A DNA stretch of 64,000 bases, taken from the NCBI RefSeq assembly GCF_003951285.1, contig NZ_RXFQ01000006.1:62001-126000 (forward strand). The letters run 5' to 3'. Source of the stretch: Variovorax beijingensis (lineage in GTDB: Bacteria > Pseudomonadota > Gammaproteobacteria > Burkholderiales > Burkholderiaceae_C). Shown here one piece after another: positions 51,337 to 62,996 of this stretch (the first letter of the stretch is position 1; every line of letters starts with the position of its first letter). The notes under the pieces are model-generated. The model searched no databases. It saw only the letters and a list, made by a program, of their open reading frames with translations, and had not been told where the DNA came from. Position numbers and translations under genes: made by a program.

Positions 51337-51534
51337 GATGTGGTTGTTGTCTTCAAATAATGAAAGAAAAGAAATAATTACTTTCCCCTGCAGTCCGCGC
51401 CGAGGGTCGAAGCTATTGCCATGTCGAAAAGTAGGACTTGTTCAACAAAATTGCAGAGTCGATTTTGTTGCGATGCAGCAATTGCTGCGGCTCGCGCCTA
51501 TAGTGGTGTTCATCCGTCCTCATAGATCGCGCCC

Positions 51535-52032
51535 ATGCCATCCCTCACCTCTGTCGCCCGCCTGTCCAACCCGCTGATGCTGTGGGTCGACGTGGCCCTC
51601 AAGACCCAGGAGATGCTGCTGTCCTCCGGGTCCGTGATCCAGATGCGCACCGAGCGCATCGCCAAGGCGGGGCTCGCGCCCAGCGCGGCCGATCTCGCGG
51701 AGTTTCAGCTCATGGGCGATGAAAAAATCGCCGCCGCGGGCGAATCCGGGGCCGCCATGGTCAGGCAATGGCACAGCAGCCATGTCTCGCTGGCGAACCG
51801 CGCGCTGCAGCATTGGCTTCTGAGTGCCGGGGCTTTTCTGTCGATGGCCGGCAGCGTCACCCCCGCACAGGCCGCGCAGCGCAGCGATGCCTTCGTCCAG
51901 GCTACGGCCCGGGCGGCGGGCACGGCCAGCCGGCTTTCGGGCGCGGCAGTGCGCATTGCACGCGAAGGGCTGAAGCCGATCCACGCCGCAGCCACCTCGA
52001 ACGCCCGGCGGCTGGCCGAGCTGCGCGACTGA
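51535..52032 (+). CDS. Polyhydroxyalkanoate granule-associated phasin
   Basis: 165 residues, helical and Ala-rich, with phasin-like NPLMLWVDVALKTQEMLLSS, GESGAAMVRQWHSSHVSLANRALQHW and AFVQATARAAGTASRLSGAAV. Phasins coat PHA granules. Betaproteobacteria of this family store PHB, so the role fits. Single gene; the 198-bp upstream region shows no clear operator. Confidence 0.75.
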   Translation: MPSLTSVARLSNPLMLWVDVALKTQEMLLSSGSVIQMRTERIAKAGLAPSAADLAEFQLMGDEKIAAAGESGAAMVRQWHSSHVSLANRALQHWLLSAGAFLSMAGSVTPAQAAQRSDAFVQATARAAGTASRLSGAAVRIAREGLKPIHAAATSNARRLAELRD

Positions 52033-52045
52033 CCGGGCGGGCGCG

Positions 52046-53233
52046 TCACCCGCGCGCCACGACCAGGGTCAGCAGCGTGATTTCGGACGGCGCGCCAAAG
52101 CGCTTCGGCGGCCCCCAGTAACCCGTGCCGCGGCTCACGTAGACCCACATGTCGTGCAGCCGGTGCAGGCCGGCGGTGAAGGGCTGCTGCATCGGCACGA
52201 ACAGGTTCCACGGAAAGAACTGGCCGCCGTGCGTGTGGCCCGACAGCTGCAGCTGGTAGCCGGCCTGGGCCGCCAGCGTCGCGCTGCGCGGCTGGTGCGC
52301 TAGCAGCACCCGCGTGTGCACCAGCGGCGGCGCGTCGAACAGCGCCAGGTGCGGATCGCTGGCATGCGCGGCGTCGAAATGGCCGGCCGTGTAGTCGGTC
52401 ACGCCCGCCAGCACCAGCTGGCTCTCGAACAGCTCTTCGTCGTTCTGGGCGCCCCGCACGTTGCGCGTCTGCAGCACCACATGCTCATTGAGCAGCACCT
52501 TCAGGCCCAGCCTGCGCAGCTCGTCGATCCACGCGTGCGCACCGGCGTAATACTCGTGATTGCCGGTGACCACGAAAGTACCGTGGCGCGCACGCAGGCC
52601 GGCCAGCGGCGCGATGTGCTCGCGCAGCTCGGCCACGCTGCCGTCCACCAGGTCGCCGGTGATCGCGATGGCATCGGCGCCGAGCCGGTTCACCGCATCG
52701 ACGATGCGCTGGATGTAGGCGCTGCGGATCGTGGGGCCGACGTGGATGTCGCTGAGCTGCGCGATCGTGAAGCCCTCGAGCGCCGCCGGCAGTCCGCGGA
52801 TCGGAACCTCCACGCGCTTCACGTCCGCCGTGCGGCGGGCATTGAGAAAACCCACCATCGACACCAGCGTGGCCAGCACCAGCACGGCCATCGCGCTCCA
52901 TGGCAGCACGGCATGCCAGGGCACCGGTGCGCCGAACAGCACGCTCGCCAGCCAGGCGAGCAGCAGGCCCGCATCGCGCAGCAGCGTCGCCACGAACAGC
53001 GAGGAGAACCAGCCCATGCTGATGAGCCCCGTCCATTGGAGCAATTCGCCCGCCGAGGCGCCGCGCTCCCTGCCGCGCGAGACAAAGGGCAGCGGGATCG
53101 TGAGAGCCGAGATGGCGAGCGCGGCCAGGGCGAGCGGCCAGGCCGGCGTGAGCATGGCCAGCGCGGGCAGCAGGCGCAGCGCAATGTAGGCATGCAGGAG
53201 CGCGGTGAGCACGCTCAGGGAACGTATCGGCAT
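52046..53233 (-). CDS. Membrane-anchored metallophosphoesterase (YkuE/YaeI-like)
   Basis: 395 residues. Four N-terminal helices (about 1-130) are followed by a calcineurin-like domain: AQLSDIHVGPTIRS, AITGDLVDG, VVTGNHEYYAGA and LSGHTHGGQFFPWN, which supply the dimetal ligands. YaeI/YkuE relatives act at the membrane on phospholipids or nucleotides. The start at 53233 (MPIRSLS) is preferred to 53293. Confidence 0.9.
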   Translation of the reverse strand: MPIRSLSVLTALLHAYIALRLLPALAMLTPAWPLALAALAISALTIPLPFVSRGRERGASAGELLQWTGLISMGWFSSLFVATLLRDAGLLLAWLASVLFGAPVPWHAVLPWSAMAVLVLATLVSMVGFLNARRTADVKRVEVPIRGLPAALEGFTIAQLSDIHVGPTIRSAYIQRIVDAVNRLGADAIAITGDLVDGSVAELREHIAPLAGLRARHGTFVVTGNHEYYAGAHAWIDELRRLGLKVLLNEHVVLQTRNVRGAQNDEELFESQLVLAGVTDYTAGHFDAAHASDPHLALFDAPPLVHTRVLLAHQPRSATLAAQAGYQLQLSGHTHGGQFFPWNLFVPMQQPFTAGLHRLHDMWVYVSRGTGYWGPPKRFGAPSEITLLTLVVARG

Positions 53234-53318
53234 GGGGGCAATGGGAACGGGCGTTGCCCGGGATACGGCATCTGCAAGGCGCATGCCGCGCATTCAAGGT
53301 GGCCTGCGATCGGCCTCT

Positions 53319-53337
53319 CGCTATTTTTTCTATAGCG
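53319..53337. repeat. Dispersed AT-rich hairpin, copy 2
   Basis: CGCTAT-TTTTTCT-ATAGCG, a perfect 6-bp inverted repeat between the metallophosphoesterase start and the convergent-side secreted gene. Confidence 0.55.
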
Positions 53338-53424
53338 CCGGGCTACCGGATAGCAGGCGCCGCGAGCGACGCCGACAGAAAAGCCGAAGGCCCGGCGGCC
53401 CTTCTCGAGATTGTGACTCGCAGC

Positions 53425-53913
53425 CTACTGCACCGCGCGCGTGCCGGCAGAAGCCATATCGGTGCCCGCCGGCCACAGGAATGCCACCCGTGCGGGCGTG
53501 CCCGGCCTGAGCTGCAGCGTTTGCTTAAGCGTGTTTCCACGCAAGCGAGCCTCCACTTCATAGGTGCCGGGGTCGAGTCGCGCCACCATGAACGGGCCGG
53601 CCGACTCCACGTTGTCGAGCAGCACGGCGCCATGGCTGTCGCGCACGGTCACGCGCACGTCGGATGCGAACTCGGCGCCCTTGTGGTCCTTGATCGCGAA
53701 TTCGAAGGTGGCAGGCCAGCGCGGCGCCACCGTCTCCATCAGCTTGGCCTCGTCGCTGCCGATGCCGCCGCTCATGTATTCGATGCCGTGCGCCATGCGG
53801 ATCGGCGGGTTGAACGCCGCATGCGCCGAAGAGGAAAGCGCCGCGAGAAGAACGGCGCCGCACAGCATGGCGGCCGCCAGGGGCCGCGTCTGCGATGAAA
53901 TCCGGGGGGTCAT
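53425..53913 (-). CDS. Secreted protein, paralogue A of a tandem pair
   Basis: 162 residues. Signal peptide (LAAAMLCGAVLLAALSSSAHAA) and one domain beginning FNPPIRMAHGIEYMSGGIG, continuing as a carboxypeptidase-regulatory-like beta sandwich (PFMVARLDPGTYEVEARLRG). It shares this layout with the next gene. AAGAAAGGACC precedes the ATG. The role is unknown; it may bind the outer surface or other proteins. Confidence 0.7.
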   Translation of the reverse strand: MTPRISSQTRPLAAAMLCGAVLLAALSSSAHAAFNPPIRMAHGIEYMSGGIGSDEAKLMETVAPRWPATFEFAIKDHKGAEFASDVRVTVRDSHGAVLLDNVESAGPFMVARLDPGTYEVEARLRGNTLKQTLQLRPGTPARVAFLWPAGTDMASAGTRAVQ

Positions 53914-54051
53914 GGTCTGGTCCTTTCTTGCTTGCTTGTCTGCGTGGCCGGGGAGGGCCACGGCGCCACTGTGCGGCGCACGGCTTAGGCAAGGCTTAAC
54001 GGAAAGGGCCAGGCCCGGCCGAGCCGGGAAAAGAAGAAAGGACGGGGAAGC

Positions 54052-54564
54052 TCAGCGCGCCGCGGAGGACTGCGCGAGCGCCTGCGGCATCGGCGGCATC
54101 ACCGAGGCCATGTCGAAGTTCGACGGCCACATGAACACCGCCCGGGCCGGCACGCCCGCAATCACCGTCAGCGTCTGCGTGATCGTGAGGCCGCCGAGCG
54201 TCACGTTCACGTCGTAGGCGCCCGGATCCAGCCGCGCGAGCATGTAGGGGCCCTGCGACTGCGCCTCCATCACGGGGCGGCCCGTGTACTTCTCGCGCAC
54301 CTGGACCGCTGCGCGCACCGGGAAATTGCCGCGCTGCGCGCTGTCGTTGATGCCGAATTCGATGGTGGCCGCCCAGCGCGGCGAGACCATCTGCATGAAG
54401 GCCGCCTCGGCCTTGTTCGTGCCGCCGCACATGTATTCGACGCCCTGCGCCATCTGGATGGGCGGGTTCGAGAACGCATGGGCCGATGTCATCGCCCCGA
54501 AGAATGCTGCTGTGCCGCCCAGTACCAGTGCAGCCATCGGCTGCCGCAGACGCATAAGGTTCAT
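54052..54564 (-). CDS. Secreted protein, paralogue B of a tandem pair
   Basis: 170 residues. Signal peptide (MAALVLGGTAAFFGAMTSAHA), then FSNPPIQMAQGVEYMCGGTN and GPYMLARLDPGAYDVNVTLGGL, matching paralogue A throughout. It differs by a cysteine in EYMCGG. GAGGACATCGAAGCA precedes the ATG at 54564; 54585 is an alternative. 138 bases separate it from paralogue A. Confidence 0.7.
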   Translation of the reverse strand: MNLMRLRQPMAALVLGGTAAFFGAMTSAHAFSNPPIQMAQGVEYMCGGTNKAEAAFMQMVSPRWAATIEFGINDSAQRGNFPVRAAVQVREKYTGRPVMEAQSQGPYMLARLDPGAYDVNVTLGGLTITQTLTVIAGVPARAVFMWPSNFDMASVMPPMPQALAQSSAAR

Positions 54565-54677
54565 TGCTTCGATGTCCTCGATCATGGGGTGACGTGAAAT
54601 CCGTCGAGGATTTTGCTTAGCAAGAGTCGGGCTAGATATAGCGTTTACGAGGAAGGATCCTCGGGGACGTATTGAAC

Positions 54678-54694
54678 GCTATTGTTTTAATAGC
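54678..54694. repeat. Dispersed AT-rich hairpin, copy 3
   Basis: GCTATT-GTTTT-AATAGC, a perfect 6-bp stem, in the 302-bp gap between paralogue B and the next gene. I see no other feature in that gap. Confidence 0.55.
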
Positions 54695-54866
54695 TGATGA
54701 CAGGTGTGTGACGGGCGTCGGCGCCCTTTTGAAAGCTCCTCCCTATGAAAACCCTGAGAGGCCGCGCTGTGGGCCCGATTCGACGCGATGCACGTCATCG
54801 GCGCCTACAGAGGTGCATTGCATCGCTGGTTATGAAGAAAGTTCGTACAGCAGAAAGGAGCTTCAA

Positions 54867-55142
54867 ATGACCATTGGATCCAGGATCGAGGCAATCAAGC
54901 AGAAGGACGCACGGCGGCCAGGTTTCCCGGGCGAGCATCTCGCTGTTCTGGGCACGGGCCTCCTGCTCTTGCTGACGGCGGGGCGCAGCCGCTCGCTGGG
55001 ACGCCGCCTGTTGGCGGGAGCCGCCGGCGGTGCGCTGGTTGGCCGCGCGGCGAGCGGGACCGGCGGGTTGGCGCGCGTCGCGCGGATGATGCAGCGAGGC
55101 CGGGGCGGCAGGAACGGCGTTCGCGTGCACCGGTCGATCTGA
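54867..55142 (+). CDS. Small hypothetical membrane-associated protein, 91 residues
   Basis: MTIGSRIEAIKQKD leads to a hydrophobic stretch (HLAVLGTGLLLLLTAGRSRS) and a Gly/Arg-rich basic tail (LLAGAAGGALVGRAASGTGG, MMQRGRGGRNGVRVHR). A strong ribosome-binding site (GAAAGGAGCTTCAA) supports the ATG. No family is recognised. Confidence 0.6.
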   Translation: MTIGSRIEAIKQKDARRPGFPGEHLAVLGTGLLLLLTAGRSRSLGRRLLAGAAGGALVGRAASGTGGLARVARMMQRGRGGRNGVRVHRSI

Positions 55143-55214
55143 GTCCCGGGGCCGTCAGGCTTGGCGCCGGTCTCCGAAACCGTCAGGATCGGAGAGGTTT
55201 CGCAGATTCGTTTT

Positions 55215-56198
55215 TCAGTAGGAGCCCGGCGGCGGCGTGTGTTTGAAGCGTCGCGCCGAGGTCATGCAGATGAACCGGGCGCGCGCTGCGCCAAGCCGGG
55301 CCCGGCCGGCGCCAACCAGGCCGCCGACGGCTGATTTGACAGCGTCCGCCGTCGGCGATTCCCTCGGATACGAGGGAGACAGCCCGCACTTGCGCATCAG
55401 CCGGTTCACTTGGTGAATGCGGGCCACCTCGCGCGTGGCGGCGGTGTAGAAGGTCACCCCGATCGAGATCGAAAGGCGATCGCCAGGGGCGGCGCGGCCA
55501 ACCTCGGACCTCGTCATGTGGGGCGAGGTGCTCGGGAAGTAGACGGCATCCCCCGGCTGTGCATCGAACTCCAGCCCGCGCGACAAGAACGCTTCATTGA
55601 AGTGCACTTTCCCGAGTGACTGCGTGACGATGAAATCCTCCACGGCTTCGGCTGGCACGATGCTGCGATCGCGGTGATCCCAGACGTTGAGGATCTTGTG
55701 TCCATGCAGCTGCAGCCAGAAGTTGTTCTCGCGATCGATGTGAAAGGGCGTGACGGAAGGCGGCGCAGCGAAGAAGACGAATCCGTTCACCCTGAAGATG
55801 TCCGGTTGCTCGCGCTCGACCAAGGAGCGCATCGAATTCACCACCAACATCAGCAGGGCCTGGTAGCGGGGGATGACTTCAATGTTGTAGAAGGCCACCG
55901 AAGAACCCGGCTCCTCCATGCGTTGGAAGAATTCCTCGATGCTGCGTCCGTCAGGAGGCCGGCTGTCGTGCGCGAGCCTGGACGCGACCGTCCTTTTCGG
56001 GTCCATGAACCTGCATTGGTCCAGCTTCGAGAGGTCCATCCCGAGCTTCACGAGTTCAGGCACCTGAAACAGGGGATGCTCGTGGAAGTTGTGGTGCATC
56101 GGCGTGATCCTCTGGGTAGAGAAGCCGCCAGGGTCGTCCGTCCACACCCGATACATCGTTTCCGAAGCCCCGATGGAATTCATGTTGGCGACGCACAT
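55215..56198 (-). CDS. JmjC/cupin-like protein with HxD motif
   Basis: 327 residues. The central TPFHIDRENNFWLQLHGHKI has the HxD of Fe(II)/2-oxoglutarate oxygenases, and GDAVYFPSTSPHMTRSE supplies a distal histidine. The order fits a cupin-like JmjC fold. Upstream parts (RVWTDDPGGFSTQRITPMHHN) are unique. It could hydroxylate a protein or small molecule. CCGGAGGATGCG precedes the ATG. Codon use is slightly less GC-rich than its neighbours. Confidence 0.75.
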   Translation of the reverse strand: MCVANMNSIGASETMYRVWTDDPGGFSTQRITPMHHNFHEHPLFQVPELVKLGMDLSKLDQCRFMDPKRTVASRLAHDSRPPDGRSIEEFFQRMEEPGSSVAFYNIEVIPRYQALLMLVVNSMRSLVEREQPDIFRVNGFVFFAAPPSVTPFHIDRENNFWLQLHGHKILNVWDHRDRSIVPAEAVEDFIVTQSLGKVHFNEAFLSRGLEFDAQPGDAVYFPSTSPHMTRSEVGRAAPGDRLSISIGVTFYTAATREVARIHQVNRLMRKCGLSPSYPRESPTADAVKSAVGGLVGAGRARLGAARARFICMTSARRFKHTPPPGSY

Positions 56199-56345
56199 CG
56201 CATCCTCCGGATCGCTTTTGGGCTCCTTCCCCTGAAACGAGGTTCAGGCGGAGTCCGCGAGCAGAAGTAATACTTTGGAATTCAATTCTGGATCGGACTC
56301 CTGACTTTCGCCTGACAACGGAGGCCGATTGGTGAAAGTACTGCC

Positions 56346-56372
56346 AAAAAAAAAGGGCCCAAAGGCCCTTTT
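56346..56372 (-). terminator. Intrinsic terminator of gyrB
   Basis: Stem AAAAGGGCC / GGCCCTTTT with a 4-base loop, followed on the minus strand by a run of T. Confidence 0.9.
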
Positions 56373-56422
56373 CTTGATGACCGTCGTCAGTCATCCCTGC
56401 CGGCAGTCCCGGCTCTGCAAAT

Positions 56423-59059
<2,637 letters not shown>

Positions 59060-59124
59060 CTATCTCTCACGGCATTCACGGGATTTCTCGGGCTCTCGGA
59101 GCCGGTTTTTCCTGCCTCTTGAAA

Positions 59125-59159
59125 GCGCAAACCCGCGGAGGGCCGCGGGCTGTCTGCGC
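59125..59159 (-). terminator. Two-tier hairpin after dnaN
   Basis: Inner stem CCCGCGG / CCGCGGG and outer stem GCGCA / TGCGC in the 134-bp dnaN-gyrB gap. Trailing T on the minus strand is short, so it may attenuate rather than stop. Confidence 0.55.
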
Positions 59160-59181
59160 AAGGCGCTGTGTTTTCTGGCTT

Positions 59182-60288
59182 CTAGATTCGCATCGGCATC
59201 ACGACGTACTTGAAGGATGCGTTCTCGGGGATGGTCAACAGGGCCGAACTGTTGGAGTCGGCCAGGTCGAGCTTCACCATGTCCTGGCCCATGTTGGACA
59301 GCGCGTCGATCAGGTAGGTCACGTTGAAGCCGATCTCGATGGCGTCGCCGCCGTAGTCGATGTCGAGTTCGTCCTGCGCCTCTTCCTGCTCGGCGTTGTT
59401 CGATGCGATGCGCAGCGTGCCGGGCTCGATGTTCAGGCGCACGCCCTTGAACTTCTCGCTCGTCAGGATGGCTGTGCGCTGCAGGCTGGCCAGAAGCGGC
59501 GCGCGGCCCAGCGTGACGCTGTTCTTGTGGTTCTTGGGAATCACGCGGTTGTAGTCGGGGAACTTGCCCTCGACCAGCTTGGTGACGAACTCCATGCCGC
59601 CAAAGCTGAACTTGGCCTGGTTGTTCGCAAACTGCATCTCGATGGCGCCCTCGGCGTCCGACAGCAGGCGCTGCATCTCGAGCACGGTCTTGCGCGGAAG
59701 AATGACTTCCTGGCGCGGCACCTCGACGTCGAGCGTGGCCGACGAGAACGCCAGGCGGTGGCCGTCGGTGGCCACCAGGCTCAGCTGCTTGCCTTCGGCC
59801 ACGAACAGGATGCCGTTCAGGTAGTAGCGGATGTCGTGCACGGCCATCGCGAACGAAACCTGCGAGAGCAGGTCCTTCAGCGTCTTTTGGGGCACGCTGA
59901 ACACCGGGCCGAAGTTGGCGGCTTCCTGCACCAGCGGAAAGTCCTCGGCCGGCAGCGACTGCAGCGTGAAGCGGCTCTTGCCGCCCTTGAGCACCAGCTT
60001 GCTCGCGCTCGATTCGAGGCTCACGGTCTGGTCGGCCGGCATGGTGCGAAGGATGTCGATCAGCTTGCGTGCGCCGATGGTGGTGGTGAAGTTGCCTTCA
60101 TCGCCGCCGAGTTCGGCCGTGGTGCGGATCTGGATCTCGAGGTCGCTGGTGGTCAGCTGCAGCTGGCCGCCGGTCTTGCGGATCAGCACGTTGGCCAGGA
60201 TCGGCAGCGTATGGCGCCGTTCCACGATGCCTGCCACCGACTGCAGCGCGGCGAGGACCTTGTCTTGGGTTGCCTTCAAAACGATCAT
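59182..60288 (-). CDS. dnaN: DNA polymerase III sliding clamp (beta subunit)
   Basis: 368 residues, typical of DnaN. Three repeated clamp domains begin MIVLKATQDKVLAALQSVAGIVE and end with the conserved C-terminal KYVVMPMRI. The clamp encircles DNA and tethers the polymerase. Located 89 bases after dnaA in the usual dnaA-dnaN-gyrB order. Confidence 0.98.
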   Translation of the reverse strand: MIVLKATQDKVLAALQSVAGIVERRHTLPILANVLIRKTGGQLQLTTSDLEIQIRTTAELGGDEGNFTTTIGARKLIDILRTMPADQTVSLESSASKLVLKGGKSRFTLQSLPAEDFPLVQEAANFGPVFSVPQKTLKDLLSQVSFAMAVHDIRYYLNGILFVAEGKQLSLVATDGHRLAFSSATLDVEVPRQEVILPRKTVLEMQRLLSDAEGAIEMQFANNQAKFSFGGMEFVTKLVEGKFPDYNRVIPKNHKNSVTLGRAPLLASLQRTAILTSEKFKGVRLNIEPGTLRIASNNAEQEEAQDELDIDYGGDAIEIGFNVTYLIDALSNMGQDMVKLDLADSNSSALLTIPENASFKYVVMPMRI

Positions 60289-60377
60289 GTCTTCTTCCTC
60301 TTCTCTTATCTCTTTGAATCCGCCAGTGAGACGCCATTCTCCGCTGTTGCGAGGGGCATGCCTGATGACATCCGGGA

Positions 60378-61757
<1,380 letters not shown>

Positions 61758-61807
61758 GGGCGCTTGAAAAAATGGTGAAACCCTCGGGCATTTTTTGGTA
61801 TATGTAT

Positions 61808-61865
61808 TGTGGATATTCTCTGCTGAAGGCGCTTCGCATTCTAACTTGTCAAAACCTTATCCACA
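61808..61865. promoter_or_regulatory. DnaA boxes in the dnaA-rpmH intergenic region
   Basis: TTATCCACA at 61857-61865 (perfect) and TGTGGATAT at 61808-61816 (one mismatch, reverse). In the 287-bp gap there is also an AT-rich stretch (TTTTTTGGTATATGTATTG). This fits DnaA autoregulation and could also be the origin itself. Confidence 0.75.
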
Positions 61866-62044
61866 CGCTGCCCGCGGCGGCGAAAGGCCCGCAAATCCAG
61901 TCGAAGATTGTTCGGGGCCCGAATGTTTGCGATAATTGCGGGTTTCCCTGAAAACCTCATTGCGTCTTTCGGGGGCCAATCCGAAACACGCTCTCCGGCG
62001 CCCGCGGCTTTTTCGCCTGCGGAAACAGGGAATCAGGAACCATC

Positions 62045-62179
62045 ATGAAACGCACATACCAAGCATCCAAAGTCCGCCGCGCCCGTACCCACGGCTTTCT
62101 GGTCCGCATGAAGACCCGCGGCGGCCGTGCCGTCATCAACGCACGCCGCGCCAAGGGCCGCAAGCGCCTGGCCGTCTGA
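62045..62179 (+). CDS. rpmH: 50S ribosomal protein L34
   Basis: 44 residues starting [19 protein letters not shown] and ending [12 protein letters not shown], the near-invariant L34 sequence. It lies in the large ribosomal subunit. First gene of the rpmH-rnpA-yidD-yidC group, divergent from dnaA. Confidence 0.99.
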   Translation: MKRTYQASKVRRARTHGFLVRMKTRGGRAVINARRAKGRKRLAV

Positions 62180-62280
62180 CGGCAGCCCGCCTGCCGTTGC
62201 CAGCAGCCGAACCGCCAGCGCCAGCTCCTGCAGCCAGCGCTTCTGGCCCGACCCGTAACGGCGGACGCGACTCGGCTTCC

Positions 62281-62712
62281 ATGCAGCGGCTCAAGACCCG
62301 CGCGCAATTCCAGGCCGTCCTCGCAGGTGCCACCGTGGCGCGCACTGCTCATTTCGCATTGCATCGCTGTGCGCTCGATCTTTCGTCGAGCGCACAGCCG
62401 TTGTTCGCGTCCGACGATGTCTGGCTGGGCGCCATGGTGCCCAAGCGCTGGGCGCGCCGCGCGGTCACGCGCAATGCCATCAAGCGCCAGATCTACACCG
62501 TGAGCGCCGCGCCCGACGCCGGCCTGCCGCGTGCTGCGCACGTGGTGCGGCTGCGCGCGGGTTTCGACCGCAAGGAATTCGTGAGCGCCTCCTCGGACAA
62601 GCTCAAGGCTGCCGTTCGGGCCGAACTCCAGCAGTTGCTGGCGCGCGCCGCGCGTGCGCCGGTGCCGCCGGCCGTGCCCCCCTCTGCTTCCTCCTCTCCC
62701 TCCTCCTCATGA
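62281..62712 (+). CDS. rnpA: Ribonuclease P protein component
   Basis: 143 residues with the RnpA motif LGAMVPKRWARRAVTRNAIKRQIY in the middle (RNxxKR) and an Ala/Pro/Ser-rich tail. It aids the RNase P RNA in maturing tRNA 5' ends. Its stop overlaps the yidD start. Confidence 0.95.
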   Translation: MQRLKTRAQFQAVLAGATVARTAHFALHRCALDLSSSAQPLFASDDVWLGAMVPKRWARRAVTRNAIKRQIYTVSAAPDAGLPRAAHVVRLRAGFDRKEFVSASSDKLKAAVRAELQQLLARAARAPVPPAVPPSASSSPSSS

Positions 62713-62996
62713 AACGCCTGCTGATCGGCCTCGTGAAGGGCTACCGCCTGCTGCTGAGCCCCTGGCTCGGCCAGTCGTGCCGCTTCACGCCGACCTGCTC
62801 CGTGTATTCGATCGAGGCGCTGGAAGTGCACGGTGCGCTCAAGGGCAGCTGTCTCACCTTGCACCGCATCGCACGCTGCCAGCCCTGGTGCCAGGGCGGG
62901 CACGATCCGGTTCCACCGGCATCACAGTGTCGTACTGACAAGTCAGGCTCACTGTTTTCGTCTCTCCTCTCCTCCGACAAGAAGTCTTCGTCATGA
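62709..62996 (+). CDS. yidD: Membrane protein insertion efficiency factor YidD
   Basis: 95 residues: LVKGYRLLLSPWLGQSCRFTPTCSVYSIEAL and LHRIARCQPWCQGG DPVP. The conserved cysteines and the CRFTPTCS motif identify YidD, which helps YidC insert inner-membrane proteins. Overlaps both neighbours by 4 bases. Confidence 0.96.
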   Translation: MKRLLIGLVKGYRLLLSPWLGQSCRFTPTCSVYSIEALEVHGALKGSCLTLHRIARCQPWCQGGHDPVPPASQCRTDKSGSLFSSLLSSDKKSSS

